NCBI GenBank assembly: GCA_030584025.1
Contig: CP129487.1
Location: forward strand, 2,294,001 to 2,358,000
DNA length: 64,000 nucleotides
Source of the DNA: Cyclobacteriaceae bacterium
GTDB lineage: Bacteria; Bacteroidota; Bacteroidia; Cytophagales; Cyclobacteriaceae
Reading direction: 5' to 3'
The notes beneath the pieces are model-generated. The model did no database searches. It saw only the letters and a program-made list of their open reading frames with translations, and was not told the origin of the DNA. A program made the position numbers and the translations under genes. Below, piece after piece: positions 40,272-49,659 of this stretch (the first letter of the stretch is position 1; each line of letters opens with the position of its first letter).

Positions 40272-41768
40272 ATGAGTTTATTTGAAAAATACCCGGTTTC
40301 CATTACCAATTCCCTTTCGGGCAAAAAAGAACTATTCACACCGTTGAAATCACCTTTCGTAGGGCTGTACTCCTGCGGACCTACGGTATATAATGAGGTG
40401 CATCTGGGTAATCTCAGAACGTTCACCGCTTTTGATGTTGTCTATCGCTATCTGACTCATCTTGGTTACAAAGTTCGTTATGTCCGCAACATTACCGATG
40501 CCGGCCACCTGACCAACGATGCCGGTGAAGGTGTCGACCGCATTGAAGAAAGCGCCCGATTGGAACAACTGGAGCCGATGGAAATTGTGCAGAAGTATAC
40601 TTTCAGTTTCCATGAAGTATGCCGGATTTTCAACATCCTTCCTCCTACTATTGAACCCACAGCAACCGGCCACATTGTAGAGCAGATTGAAATGGTGAAG
40701 AAAATTCTGGCCAATGGGTATGCCTATGAAGTAAACGGCTCTGTGTATTTCGATGTTCGGAAGTTCATGGAGAAATATAAATATGGCGAGTTAAGCGGAC
40801 GCAACATTGACGAACTGCTGGAGGGTACACGCGAGTTGGATCGTCAGGATGAAAAGCGCCACTCCGTTGACTTTGCTATTTGGAAAGCTGTTTCACCTAA
40901 CCACATTCAACGCTGGCCATCACCCTGGGGCGAAGGCATACCCGGCTGGCATTTGGAGTGTTCAGCGATGGGAACAAAGTATCTCGGTGAGCAATTTGAT
41001 ATTCACGGTGGCGGTATGGACTTAAAATTTCCACACCACGAATGTGAAATTGCACAAAGCGTTGGTGCTTACGGCAAAGCACCGGTACGCTATTGGATGC
41101 ACGCCAACATGCTTACCGTAAACGGTGAAAAAATGAGTAAGTCGAAAGGCAACTCATTTTTACCACGAGAACTTTTCATGGGCACACATCCGTTGCTGGC
41201 AAAAGCTTACAGTCCGATGGCCGTACGCTTCTTCATGCTGCAATCGCATTATTCCAGCACACTTGATTTTTCAAACGAAGCGTTGCAGGCTGCTGAGAAA
41301 GGATACAAGAAACTAATCAACGCGTTGAGTGCTGTGAAGAAACTGGAGCATCCGGGTGGTCAGGGAAAACAGGATCAGGAATTATTAAAACTGGTTGATG
41401 AAGCCTACCGCAACATGAGCGATGATTTCAATACAGCAAAAACACTGGCTGTATTGTTTGAGATGTCGGCCCGGATTAATGACATGAAATCCGGAAACGT
41501 TAAACTGGCTGATCTTGATGCGGAAAGGTTCAACAAATTCAAATCAGCTTACATTACCTTCATGGAAGATGTATTGGGCCTCCAGGAAGAAGGCAGTCAG
41601 AACCATGATGTACTGGATGGTGTTATCCGGGTTATGATCGATCTCCGCAAAAAAGCCCGCACCGACAGGAACTATGCCCTCTCCGACAAGATTCGAGATG
41701 ACTTGAAGGCGTTGGGTGTGCAGTTGATGGACGGGAAAGATGGGGAGATATCGTATACTATCGAATAG
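40272..41768 (+). CDS. cysS: Cysteinyl-tRNA synthetase
   Basis: 498 residues; a class I synthetase that charges tRNA-Cys. HIGH-like motif is PTVYNEVHLGNLR, zinc ligands include the Cys in GLYSCGPTVYN and HLECSAMG with GGGMDLKFPHHECEIAQ, and the KMSKS loop is EKMSKSKGNSF. The C-terminal anticodon-binding helical domain is complete. Length is slightly above the E. coli enzyme. A TAGTTTCG box at 40247-40254 may be its -7 element. Confidence 0.97.
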   Translation: MSLFEKYPVSITNSLSGKKELFTPLKSPFVGLYSCGPTVYNEVHLGNLRTFTAFDVVYRYLTHLGYKVRYVRNITDAGHLTNDAGEGVDRIEESARLEQLEPMEIVQKYTFSFHEVCRIFNILPPTIEPTATGHIVEQIEMVKKILANGYAYEVNGSVYFDVRKFMEKYKYGELSGRNIDELLEGTRELDRQDEKRHSVDFAIWKAVSPNHIQRWPSPWGEGIPGWHLECSAMGTKYLGEQFDIHGGGMDLKFPHHECEIAQSVGAYGKAPVRYWMHANMLTVNGEKMSKSKGNSFLPRELFMGTHPLLAKAYSPMAVRFFMLQSHYSSTLDFSNEALQAAEKGYKKLINALSAVKKLEHPGGQGKQDQELLKLVDEAYRNMSDDFNTAKTLAVLFEMSARINDMKSGNVKLADLDAERFNKFKSAYITFMEDVLGLQEEGSQNHDVLDGVIRVMIDLRKKARTDRNYALSDKIRDDLKALGVQLMDGKDGEISYTIE

Positions 41769-41856
41769 CTTTGAGTTTCAAGCTGCGAGCTGTGAACTTT
41801 TTGGTTAACCACAGTGAAACTCGAAACTCGCAGTTCGTAGCTAGCAACTAAAAAAG

Positions 41857-42090
41857 ATGCTTAAGAAAATCCTCATCCTCCCCATCCGCTTTTACCAACT
41901 CAGTATTTCCCCGTTGCTGGGGGCACATTGCCGGCATACACCTTCATGTTCCCAATATACGATTGAGGCCATACAGGAATGGGGTGCGCTCAAGGGTACA
42001 TGGCTGGGCATGAAGCGAATAGCACGCTGCCATCCGTGGGGAACCAGCGGGTATGACCCGGTTCCAAAAAAAAATCAGAAGACTGATTAA
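41857..42090 (+). CDS. yidD: Membrane protein insertion efficiency factor YidD
   Basis: 77 residues, normal for YidD. Motifs: IRFYQLSISPLLGAHCRHTPSCSQY and IARCHPWGTSGYDPVP, with the conserved cysteines. YidD is a small amphipathic membrane-associated protein that helps YidC insert proteins. It is usually beside rnpA/yidC, but here it follows cysS. The 88-base gap before it contains an imperfect inverted arrangement of GTTTCAAGCTGCGAGCT-like sequence that looks like an intergenic repeat. Confidence 0.93.
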   Translation: MLKKILILPIRFYQLSISPLLGAHCRHTPSCSQYTIEAIQEWGALKGTWLGMKRIARCHPWGTSGYDPVPKKNQKTD

Positions 42091-42139
42091 ACCTTCTCCC
42101 GGATAATCAATCCAAGCTACATAAAACCAAAATTTAAAA

Positions 42140-42400
42140 ATGAAAACAAGAATTTTGATAGGCGCTATAGCGCTGTTTTTAGTTACTACAGTATCCGTAC
42201 AGGCACAAGACAACCAGAACATCCGTCAGAAGCGTTTACAAACACGTGAAAATGTAAACTCCAACCGACAGGAAAGAATCGACAAGCGAAACCCGAATGG
42301 TATCGGACGGGTTGATGATCGCGTGGAAAGACGGGGGAACCGAATTGACAGAAAACAAAAGCGAACAGACAGGCGGGTGAATCGCAGAAGGGGAAATTAA
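42140..42400 (+). CDS. Small secreted Arg/Asn-rich protein
   Basis: An 86-residue protein with signal peptide MKTRILIGAIALFLVTTVSVQAQ and a mature part made almost entirely of polar residues, rich in Arg, Asn and Asp with an R-x-D-R / R-x-N-R periodicity (RKQKRTDRRVNRRRGN). Likely an extended or helical periplasmic basic protein. I do not know a function; similar basic short exported proteins occur in Bacteroidota. Its stop abuts the convergent GH29 gene stop. Confidence 0.65.
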   Translation: MKTRILIGAIALFLVTTVSVQAQDNQNIRQKRLQTRENVNSNRQERIDKRNPNGIGRVDDRVERRGNRIDRKQKRTDRRVNRRRGN

Positions 42401-43801
42401 TTACTCCTCAACACGAAATAGTTTTATCTCACCTAACACCGGTGGTGCCTTAGCTTCAAGGATGCGAACCCTGACTTTCGTTGTGGTTACTTCGTTGAAG
42501 CTAAGGATTCGTTTATATCCGATAGTGGTCTGCTGATCCAGTTCTTCATAACGACCATTCTTCCAAACATCAACCGCAAATGCTTTTACCCGCTGGCCGA
42601 ATTCAATTCCCTCCTGCAATACAATCCGGTTAAACGTCACAGGTTCCTTAAATGTCAGTTCAATTTCAGCTAATGAATCAGCTGAAGCCCAATAGGTGCG
42701 GGCATTATCATCAACAAGATTTTCTGGTTTAAAATTATTACGAGATGATGACGCGCTGATTTCAGCCATCACAGCCAAATTCTCGTCAAAGGAATTTCGG
42801 GTAACCTCTGCCAGTTCCATCAACCTAACCGAATCCGCGTACGGAATTAACCCTCTTCGATCAACCGGCACGTTCAGCAGTAAATTCGAACCGCGCCCTA
42901 CTGATCCATAATAAATTTCAACCAGTTCATCCAATGATTTTACTTGATCATCCGTATCCGGACTGTAAAACCAACCGGGTCGGATTGACACATCACACTC
43001 GGCAGGCACCCAATGGGTTCCATCTTCATGACCAGGTGTAAGTTCATGGTAATCGGGATAACCCGGATATACCTTTTCAACATTAAGCGTGTTCCAATTG
43101 GTTAATCCGGCAAAACCTTTTTCATTTCCCACCCAGCGACAACCCGGGCCTGCATCACTGAAAATAATTGCCTCTGGTTGATGTTTATAAACAGTACTGT
43201 TAAACAACGGCCAATCATACTCCTGCTTCTTGCCATTCGGTCCTTCCCCATTTGCGCCATCAAACCATTGTTCAAATACATCACCATAATTGGTAAGTAC
43301 TTCGCCCAACATGTTTACAAAGACCAGGTTGTATTCAGGCGTTCCGTAATCGGGATGATTGCGATCCCACGGAGAAAGATATACCCCAAACTTCAAACCG
43401 TACTCGCGACAAGCATCTGAAAGTTCACGCAGCACATCGCCCTCTCCATCTTTCCATGCGCTTTCGCGAACCGTATGCGTACTGAATCTACTTGGCCACA
43501 AACAAAAACCATCGTGATGCTTTGCAGTAATGATTATACCCTTCATACCTGCTTGCTTCGCAGTAGCTGCCCATTGCCTGCAATCCAGTTGTATCGGATT
43601 AAAAACTTTCGGATCCTCATTCCCTTCTCCCCACTCCACATTGGTAAATGTATTAGGACCAAAATGAATGAACATGTAGTATTCAAGCTCATGCCACTGC
43701 AACTGACTTTCAGAAGGAGTGGCACCAAAAGGCGAAAGTTTCTTATCAGAACAGTTTGCCAGAAGAATGAATACAACCACTAAAGAAAAATACCTGATCA
43801 T
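42401..43801 (-). CDS. GH29 alpha-L-fucosidase lipoprotein
   Basis: A 466-residue glycosidase with lipoprotein signal MIRYFSLVVVFILLANC. The GH29 barrel is visible in QWHELEYYMFIHFGPNTF, GIIITAKHHDGFCLWPS, YLSPWDRNHPDYGTP and the nucleophile motif FEQWFDGANGEG (Asp). Residues about 345-466 form a discoidin-like C-terminal domain (ENLVDDNARTYWASADS, ILEAKAPPVLGEIKLFRVE). The enzyme removes L-fucose from glycans at the periplasm or surface. ATG 43801 is chosen over GTG 43807. No polysaccharide-utilisation locus genes adjoin. Confidence 0.88.
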   Translation of the reverse strand: MIRYFSLVVVFILLANCSDKKLSPFGATPSESQLQWHELEYYMFIHFGPNTFTNVEWGEGNEDPKVFNPIQLDCRQWAATAKQAGMKGIIITAKHHDGFCLWPSRFSTHTVRESAWKDGEGDVLRELSDACREYGLKFGVYLSPWDRNHPDYGTPEYNLVFVNMLGEVLTNYGDVFEQWFDGANGEGPNGKKQEYDWPLFNSTVYKHQPEAIIFSDAGPGCRWVGNEKGFAGLTNWNTLNVEKVYPGYPDYHELTPGHEDGTHWVPAECDVSIRPGWFYSPDTDDQVKSLDELVEIYYGSVGRGSNLLLNVPVDRRGLIPYADSVRLMELAEVTRNSFDENLAVMAEISASSSRNNFKPENLVDDNARTYWASADSLAEIELTFKEPVTFNRIVLQEGIEFGQRVKAFAVDVWKNGRYEELDQQTTIGYKRILSFNEVTTTKVRVRILEAKAPPVLGEIKLFRVEE

Positions 43802-43869
43802 GTACACGATATTTCGTTTTTAAACTTAAAAGAAAATTTTACATTTAACGAACTTAATCTCATTGCTTC

Positions 43870-45609
43870 ATGCCTTTTCAAATCAAAGAGAACAGTAATC
43901 AATATGATGTGTGTATTGTAGGATCAGGTGCCGGTGGCGGTATGGCTGCTTACGTACTTACGCAAGCTGGTTTAAAAGTGGTTGTACTGGAGGCTGGCCC
44001 CTGGTACGATCCTGCCAAGAATGTAACCCAACTCAAGTGGCCCTATGAATCGTTACGCAGGGGTGCTGGCACAACCCTCAGACCCTTTGGCGATTTTGAT
44101 GCAGCCTATGGTGGATGGGAAATGGAAGGCGAGCCGTATACACGCGTACCCGGAACACAATTCGATTGGTTTCGCTCACGCATGTTGGGTGGAAGGACAA
44201 ACCACTGGGGACGGATTTCGCTTCGCTTTGGTCCAAAAGATTTTAAAGGCAAAAGTCATGATGGTTTAGGTGATGATTGGCCCATTGGTTATGATGATGT
44301 TGCACCTTACTATGATAAAGTAGATGACCTGATCGGTGTATTCGGTAGCAAAGAAGGCATACCTAACGAACCGGATGGAAAATTCCTTCCTCCGCCAAAA
44401 CCGAGGCTTCATGAACTCATCATTAAAGAAGCTGCTGGAAAACAAAACATTCCGGTTATTCCGTCTCGTCTATCTATTCTAACAAAAAAAATAAATGAAG
44501 ACAGGGGGGCTTGTTTTTACTGCGCTCAATGTAATCGCGGATGCACTGTGTATGGCGATTTCTCTTCTTCATCTTGCTTGATTAAACCGGCCACAAAAAC
44601 CAACAACCTTGATGTGATCGTGAATGCCATGGTACGCGAAGTGCTCACCGATGAAAGCGGAAAAGCAACAGGAGTATCATACGTGGCCAAGGACGACATG
44701 CAGGAGTACCAGATAAAAGCCAAAGTAGTTGTATTGGCGGCCAGTGCATGCGAGTCGGCCCGGTTGTTATTGAACTCGAAATCAAAAACGCACCCGAATG
44801 GGTTGGCAAACTCCAGCAACGTGGTGGGAAAATATTTACACGACTCCACCGGTGCGGCCATTGGCGGGGTACTTCCAAAACTTTTTGGTCGTAAGCGCTA
44901 CAATGAAGATGGTGTGGGCGGCATGCATGTGTACACGCCTTGGTGGTTGGACAACAAGAAACTCAATTTCCCTCGAGGCTATCACATAGAATATTGGGGC
45001 GGCATGGGTATGCCCGGCTATGGATTTGGCTTTGGAATTCAGGGATTGAATGGTCGCTTTCCTGATCGCAATGGAAATCAGAAAACCGGTGGTGGTTATG
45101 GGGCAGCGCTTAAAGATGACTACCGATATTATTGGGGCGCCAATGTGGGCATGGCCGGTCGTGGTGAAGCTATTGCTTTGGAAACCAACTATTGTGAAAT
45201 TGACCCGAACGGTACGGTGGATAAGTTTGGTATCCCAGTCCTGCGTTTCAACTATAAGTGGAGCGACCATGAAGTTCAACAAGCCAAACACATGCAGGAA
45301 ACCTTTCAGGAGATGATGCACAACATGGGCGCTGTAATTACCTGGGGAATTGCCGGACCGGAAACCAACTACGGACTGGAGGCTCCCGGAAGAATTATTC
45401 ACGAAGTAGGAACAACGCGCATGGGTAATGACCCTAAGCGTTCAGTAGTAAACAAATTCAACCAAGCCCACGATTGCAAAAATCTTTTTGTGGTAGATGG
45501 CGGGCCATTTGTTTCACAGGCAGATAAAAATCCTACATGGACAATTCTTGCCTTATCATGGAGAGCATCGGATTATATTATTGAACAGTTTAAACAACAG
45601 AATGTATGA
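43870..45609 (+). CDS. GMC-type FAD-dependent dehydrogenase
   Basis: A 579-residue flavoprotein of the GMC oxidoreductase family, the large-subunit type of gluconate/sorbitol/fructose dehydrogenases. FAD motif: YDVCIVGSGAGGGMAAYVL ... KVVVLEAGPW; then SRMLGGRTNHWGRISLRFG; a cysteine cluster near residue 215 (CFYCAQCNRGCTVYG, possibly structural or for electron transfer); and the C-terminal HEVGTTRMGNDP and NPTWTILALSWRASDYI. The active-site His is expected in the last third. Its substrate is unknown. The small-subunit gene follows with a 4-base overlap. A TACATTTA box at 43840 may be the promoter -7 element. Confidence 0.88.
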   Translation: MPFQIKENSNQYDVCIVGSGAGGGMAAYVLTQAGLKVVVLEAGPWYDPAKNVTQLKWPYESLRRGAGTTLRPFGDFDAAYGGWEMEGEPYTRVPGTQFDWFRSRMLGGRTNHWGRISLRFGPKDFKGKSHDGLGDDWPIGYDDVAPYYDKVDDLIGVFGSKEGIPNEPDGKFLPPPKPRLHELIIKEAAGKQNIPVIPSRLSILTKKINEDRGACFYCAQCNRGCTVYGDFSSSSCLIKPATKTNNLDVIVNAMVREVLTDESGKATGVSYVAKDDMQEYQIKAKVVVLAASACESARLLLNSKSKTHPNGLANSSNVVGKYLHDSTGAAIGGVLPKLFGRKRYNEDGVGGMHVYTPWWLDNKKLNFPRGYHIEYWGGMGMPGYGFGFGIQGLNGRFPDRNGNQKTGGGYGAALKDDYRYYWGANVGMAGRGEAIALETNYCEIDPNGTVDKFGIPVLRFNYKWSDHEVQQAKHMQETFQEMMHNMGAVITWGIAGPETNYGLEAPGRIIHEVGTTRMGNDPKRSVVNKFNQAHDCKNLFVVDGGPFVSQADKNPTWTILALSWRASDYIIEQFKQQNV

Positions 45610-46265
45610 AGAGAAGGGATTCAATAAAAGCAATAGCCTTAACTGCCGTATCATCAGGCATTCTGTTGCAGTCGTGCGAAACGGACAAAAAGGAAGTCGC
45701 AGCAACACCGGTAAAAACTTCGGGCATCGACCGGCACCCATTCGAACAAGTTCGCGATGAGAAATTATTGTCGGAAAAATTCTTTGATGAGCATGAAATG
45801 AATACCATCAAAGTATTGATTGACATTATTATTCCGAAAGATGAAACCAGTGGAAGCGCAACCGATGCGGGTGTACACGATTTTATCGAATTTATTGTAA
45901 AAGATATGCCACGGCATCAACTCCCTTTACGTGGTGGACTCAAATGGCTGGATGTTCAATGCCTGAAACGACATAACAAAACGTTTGTTAATTGTTCATC
46001 GGAACAACAAGTTGCCCTTGTGGATGAAATCGCTTATCCCGAAAAAGCAAAACCCGAAATGAAACAGGGCGTTACCTTTTTCAACTTACTTCGCGATTTA
46101 ACCGCAACCGGCTTCTTCACAAGCGAAATCGGATTAAAAGATCTTGGTTATGCCGGTAATAAACCAAATCAGTGGGATGGTGTGCCGCAAGAAGTGTTGG
46201 AGCAGTATGGGGTGAGTTATGATGAAAAAACTTTGAGAGAAAGTGTAAGATGGGATGAAGAGTAA
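45606..46265 (+). CDS. Gluconate 2-dehydrogenase subunit 3 family protein
   Basis: A 219-residue protein with a twin-arginine-like and lipobox-bearing N terminus (MKRRDSIKAIALTAVSSGILLQSC). The mature helical domain is the gluconate 2-dehydrogenase small-subunit family: NTIKVLIDIIIPKDETSGSATDAGV, VAPFIEF-like region VHDFIEFIVKDM, and LLRDLTATGFFTSEIGLKDLGY. This subunit escorts and secretes the FAD-containing GMC subunit; the pair is thus probably exported together by Tat. No cytochrome subunit gene is present next to it. Confidence 0.87.
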   Translation: MKRRDSIKAIALTAVSSGILLQSCETDKKEVAATPVKTSGIDRHPFEQVRDEKLLSEKFFDEHEMNTIKVLIDIIIPKDETSGSATDAGVHDFIEFIVKDMPRHQLPLRGGLKWLDVQCLKRHNKTFVNCSSEQQVALVDEIAYPEKAKPEMKQGVTFFNLLRDLTATGFFTSEIGLKDLGYAGNKPNQWDGVPQEVLEQYGVSYDEKTLRESVRWDEE

Positions 46266-46321
46266 ATGGTGGTTGAGAAAGTTATTAGGAATCAATCTAG
46301 ACTTAAAGCCGCTATAACAAG

Positions 46322-47752
46322 ATGTCAGTTCTGCGACTATATGGTATTCTTTTACTCGGTCTTTACTCCAGCGCATTAACCGCTCAAAAATTACTTCGGC
46401 CCAGCAATATTGGGATCATAGATACCACATGGTTGACGATGAAAAACTTTGAGGCAGACTCCACAGCCCTGGCGGTAATTCTATTTGATTATGGAAAATG
46501 CACAGCTGACCCATATTGGGGAACAACATTAACAGTTCAAAGACGAATAAAAATTTTTAAAAAAGAAGCTTTTGACGATTGGGGCAACTATACAATAAAA
46601 GCAGAGGACTCAAAATTGTTAGACTTTTCCGGTACCGTATACAATCTTGATCAAAACCGAAATATTACTAAAACACGCCTCAATTTAAAGGACGTATTCA
46701 ATGAAAAACGTAAAGGAAACTTAGACACAAAGATATTTTTCCCAAACATAAAAGAAGGCTCAATTATTGAGTTTACATACACTATTAAAACAAGTAGCTA
46801 TGCAATTTTCGAATGGCACTTTCAGCACTCAATACCTGTACAACAGAGCGAGTATGAAGTTTTCTTTCCAGGCAGCATATTTGGTGTAGCAGCAATCATA
46901 AATGGCCTTTATGATTTAGATGTTTCGGTAAAGCAAGAAGGAAAGCTTAGAAAATATACTTTAACTAATGTACCGGCCTTCAAGGAAGAACCCTTTATGC
47001 CTAACCCAAAGCTATACAGGTCGTCAATTATATTTCCCCCTAGATTCAAACAAGGGTTTTCAGAAGAATACACTAAAGATTATCTGCTAAAACATGGGAT
47101 AACGCGTGACAGCGCAAAAATGGACACCCGAATGGCTGTTCAATCAAATTTTAAAATTGATCCAAAAGGAAATTTAGACGGAACTATTATCGTTGACCTC
47201 TCAGGATATGAAGCAACCTTAGCACGAAAAAAGATTGAAGAGCTAGGACAAGATAGGTTTCTAAAAGAAGAGTTAGGTGATAAAGTGTGGACGGTGAAGA
47301 ATCAAACACTGCAAAACGTAGCTGACAAAAATCTTAGCTTAGTAGCAAAGTATGAGTTATTCATTCCTAACCATTCAATTGTAACCGATAGTCTAATTTA
47401 TATTAATCCATACTTAGGAATAAAAGAGGAAAACAATCCCTTCAAACTAGAACGCAGAAATTATCCAGTCGATTTAGGCGCAAGAATTGAAAGAGTTATA
47501 ACAACTGTACTCACTATGCCAAAAGGATATGAAGTGGATGAACTGCCCGCTTCTGGCATTATTGAGCTTCCAAACAAAACAGCAACATTTACTATATCCA
47601 CTACTAATCTAGCTGACAATATTTTTGTTACTAGTAGGTTGAAATTTAATAAAGTAATCTACAATGTGCCTGAATACCCCGCATTACGCGAATTTTTTTC
47701 TAGGGTAGTTGCAAAACAATCAGAGCAAATTGTTTTAAGGAAATCTCAATAA
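46322..47752 (+). CDS. DUF3857 protein lacking the usual transglutaminase part
   Basis: A 476-residue exported protein (signal MSVLRLYGILLLGLYSSALTAQ). The N-terminal half is DUF3857: LFDYGKCTAD, RRIKIFKKEAFDDWGNYTIK, GTVYNLDQNRNITKT, NIKEGSIIEFTYTIKTSSYA and VPAFKEEPFMPNPKLY. Family members of Bacteroidota normally continue with a transglutaminase-like domain and then DUF3858, for about 640 residues. Here the protein passes from about residue 230 (RFKQGFSEEYTKDYLL) nearly directly to the C-terminal beta domain (NFKIDPKGNLDG to NVPEYPALREFF). Function unknown. It is more A/T-rich than neighbours. Confidence 0.72.
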   Translation: MSVLRLYGILLLGLYSSALTAQKLLRPSNIGIIDTTWLTMKNFEADSTALAVILFDYGKCTADPYWGTTLTVQRRIKIFKKEAFDDWGNYTIKAEDSKLLDFSGTVYNLDQNRNITKTRLNLKDVFNEKRKGNLDTKIFFPNIKEGSIIEFTYTIKTSSYAIFEWHFQHSIPVQQSEYEVFFPGSIFGVAAIINGLYDLDVSVKQEGKLRKYTLTNVPAFKEEPFMPNPKLYRSSIIFPPRFKQGFSEEYTKDYLLKHGITRDSAKMDTRMAVQSNFKIDPKGNLDGTIIVDLSGYEATLARKKIEELGQDRFLKEELGDKVWTVKNQTLQNVADKNLSLVAKYELFIPNHSIVTDSLIYINPYLGIKEENNPFKLERRNYPVDLGARIERVITTVLTMPKGYEVDELPASGIIELPNKTATFTISTTNLADNIFVTSRLKFNKVIYNVPEYPALREFFSRVVAKQSEQIVLRKSQ

Positions 47753-47950
47753 TTTGTATTTGAAGTTTAACCTAACGTGGCATAAGGTGCTGAATTTTAA
47801 GTTCCGCTGATGTATAGAAATTAAATATTCGTAACCAAGACAGTACTAGGGAAAATTACTTTTAAAGTATTCTTTAAACATCCATGAATATTACCACCTT
47901 GTTGAACTCTTTCCAAAAACTCCGATATTGCAGGATTGCAAAAACAATCC

Positions 47951-48958
47951 ATGCTTAAAATAGATACCCATACGCACATCATTCCGAAAAAGCTGCCCAA
48001 CTGGAGCGAGAAATTCGGGTATGGCGATTTTATTTATTTACAGCATCACAAGAAAGGCTCAGCCAAAATGATGCGGGGCAATCAATTCTTTCGCGAAATC
48101 AAGGAAAACGCATGGAATCCGAAACTCCGAATTGACGAATACGCACACTTCAACACGCAGGTTCAGGTGGTATGCACCATACCCGTTATGTTTTCTTACT
48201 GGGCCAAACCGTTGGATTGCCTAGATCTTTCCCAGTTTCTAAACGATCACATTGCCGAACTGATTGAAAAACATCCCAAACACTACCTGGGATTGGGCAC
48301 ATTGCCCATGCAGGATACCGAGTTGGCCGTGCAGGAACTTGAACGCTGTAAAAAAATCGGGTTGCAAGGCATTCAAATTGGCTCAAACATCAACGACCTG
48401 AACCTGAATGAAGACCGCTTCTTCCCCATTTTTGAAGCGTGCGAAAAATTGGGCATGGCGGTAATGGTGCACCCGTGGAATATGATGGGACAAAAAAATA
48501 TGCAACGCTATTGGTTGCCCTGGTTGGTAGGCATGCCTGCCGAAACTACCCGTGCCATTTGTTCCATGATCTTCAGTGGCATCTTTGAAAAGCTTCCCAA
48601 CATTCGGGTCATGTTTTCGCATGCGGGCGGATCGTTTCTGGCCACACTTGGTCGCATTGAGCATGGTTTTAATTGCCGGCCCGACCTGGTGGCCATGGAT
48701 AACCCCGTAAATCCCCGTAACTATTTGGGTAAGTTTTGGGTTGATAGCATAACCCATGACCCGATCATGTTGGAATATGTACTTAAAATGATTGGTTCAA
48801 AAAAAGTGGTGCTGGGCTCCGATTATCCTTTTCCACTTGGAGATTTGGAAATTGGCAAGTTTATTGTAGACATGAATCTGGAAACTTCCGTTAAAGAAGA
48901 TATTTTTTATAAAGCCCCGCTCGAATGGTTAGGAGTATCCGAGGATCGATTTAAGTAA
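47951..48958 (+). CDS. Amidohydrolase, aminocarboxymuconate-semialdehyde decarboxylase-like
   Basis: A 335-residue TIM-barrel amidohydrolase. The metal ligands are all present: IDTHTHIIP (H-x-H), AVMVHPWNMMG (His), MFSHAGGSF (His) and VLGSDYPFPLG (Asp). The set matches ACMSD, which decarboxylates 2-amino-3-carboxymuconate semialdehyde in tryptophan breakdown, but no kynurenine-pathway genes adjoin, so it may act on another semialdehyde or orotate-like compound. ATG 47951 is used; the frame opens 5 codons earlier at a TTG. The 198 bases before it hold no recognisable gene. Confidence 0.85.
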   Translation: MLKIDTHTHIIPKKLPNWSEKFGYGDFIYLQHHKKGSAKMMRGNQFFREIKENAWNPKLRIDEYAHFNTQVQVVCTIPVMFSYWAKPLDCLDLSQFLNDHIAELIEKHPKHYLGLGTLPMQDTELAVQELERCKKIGLQGIQIGSNINDLNLNEDRFFPIFEACEKLGMAVMVHPWNMMGQKNMQRYWLPWLVGMPAETTRAICSMIFSGIFEKLPNIRVMFSHAGGSFLATLGRIEHGFNCRPDLVAMDNPVNPRNYLGKFWVDSITHDPIMLEYVLKMIGSKKVVLGSDYPFPLGDLEIGKFIVDMNLETSVKEDIFYKAPLEWLGVSEDRFK

Positions 48959-48961
48959 CGT

Positions 48962-49579
48962 ATGAAACAATTTCTCTTTTTCCTTTTGTATACAATCACT
49001 GTATCTGCAATTGCGCAAGATGATCGCGCAGCAGCACAACAATTGCGTGCCGAGCAGGAACAAGCCAAACGTGCTGCGTTGCTGCGCACGATGGATGAAG
49101 CGGTTAGTCAAATGAATGAGGGTCTCTATGCAGATGCGGATGAGAAATTTGTTTACGTACTGAACAACATTCGCGGTGTACCTTCTGATCTTACCTTTTA
49201 CTTCGGTAAAAATTCTTTCTACCTGAATAAATTCAAACAAAGTGTTGATTGGTTGAATAAGTATATTCAACTGAAAGGAACCACCGGGCAGCATTATGCA
49301 GAAGCCGTTAACCTGTTGAAGAAAGCAGAAGTTGAAGTACTAAACGAACGCGCCCGCGAGGCTGCCAAAGCGCAGGAAGTGTTATCACAAAACTACGACA
49401 TCGACTGCGGCCCCACCGGAAAAGTGATGTGTCCGGTTTGTAAAGGCACAACCGTAATCGTGAAAAAGGGTGCCTTTGGAAACGAATACAAAACCTGCAA
49501 TTACTGCGACAAGCACGGACTGCTCACCTGCGAACAATACAACCAGTTGATTCGCGGAGAACTCAAACCCCGGCAGTAA
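48962..49579 (+). CDS. Exported protein with C-terminal zinc-ribbon-like motif
   Basis: A 205-residue protein with signal peptide MKQFLFFLLYTITVSAIAQ, a helical central region that looks TPR-like (MDEAVSQMNEGLYADADEKFV, SFYLNKFKQSVDWLNKYIQL) and four C-terminal cysteines in CPVC (VMCPVCKGTT) and CNYC (TCNYCDKHG), a DnaJ-type zinc-ribbon spacing. I do not know the family. It follows the ACMSD-like gene by 3 bases and may be co-transcribed. Confidence 0.7.
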   Translation: MKQFLFFLLYTITVSAIAQDDRAAAQQLRAEQEQAKRAALLRTMDEAVSQMNEGLYADADEKFVYVLNNIRGVPSDLTFYFGKNSFYLNKFKQSVDWLNKYIQLKGTTGQHYAEAVNLLKKAEVEVLNERAREAAKAQEVLSQNYDIDCGPTGKVMCPVCKGTTVIVKKGAFGNEYKTCNYCDKHGLLTCEQYNQLIRGELKPRQ

Positions 49580-49612
49580 CCAACGCACCTTCTACGTATA
49601 CTTAAAAAGCCG

Positions 49613-49620
49613 TATATTTG
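49613..49620 (+). promoter_or_regulatory. Candidate -7 promoter element of trhO
   Basis: TATATTTG matches TAnnTTTG. The predicted start, about 49626, lies after the alternative start codon at 49618, so translation should begin at ATG 49660 after a leader of about 34 bases. Confidence 0.6.
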
Positions 49621-49659
49621 CGGTCATATTACGTTTTCCTGCGAAAGACGGTAATAACC

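Noticed and set aside
41769..41856. Imperfect inverted arrangement of GTTTCAAGCTGCGAGCT-like sequence before yidD
   Set aside because: Pairing is too weak to call a hairpin or terminator; mentioned only in the yidD entry.
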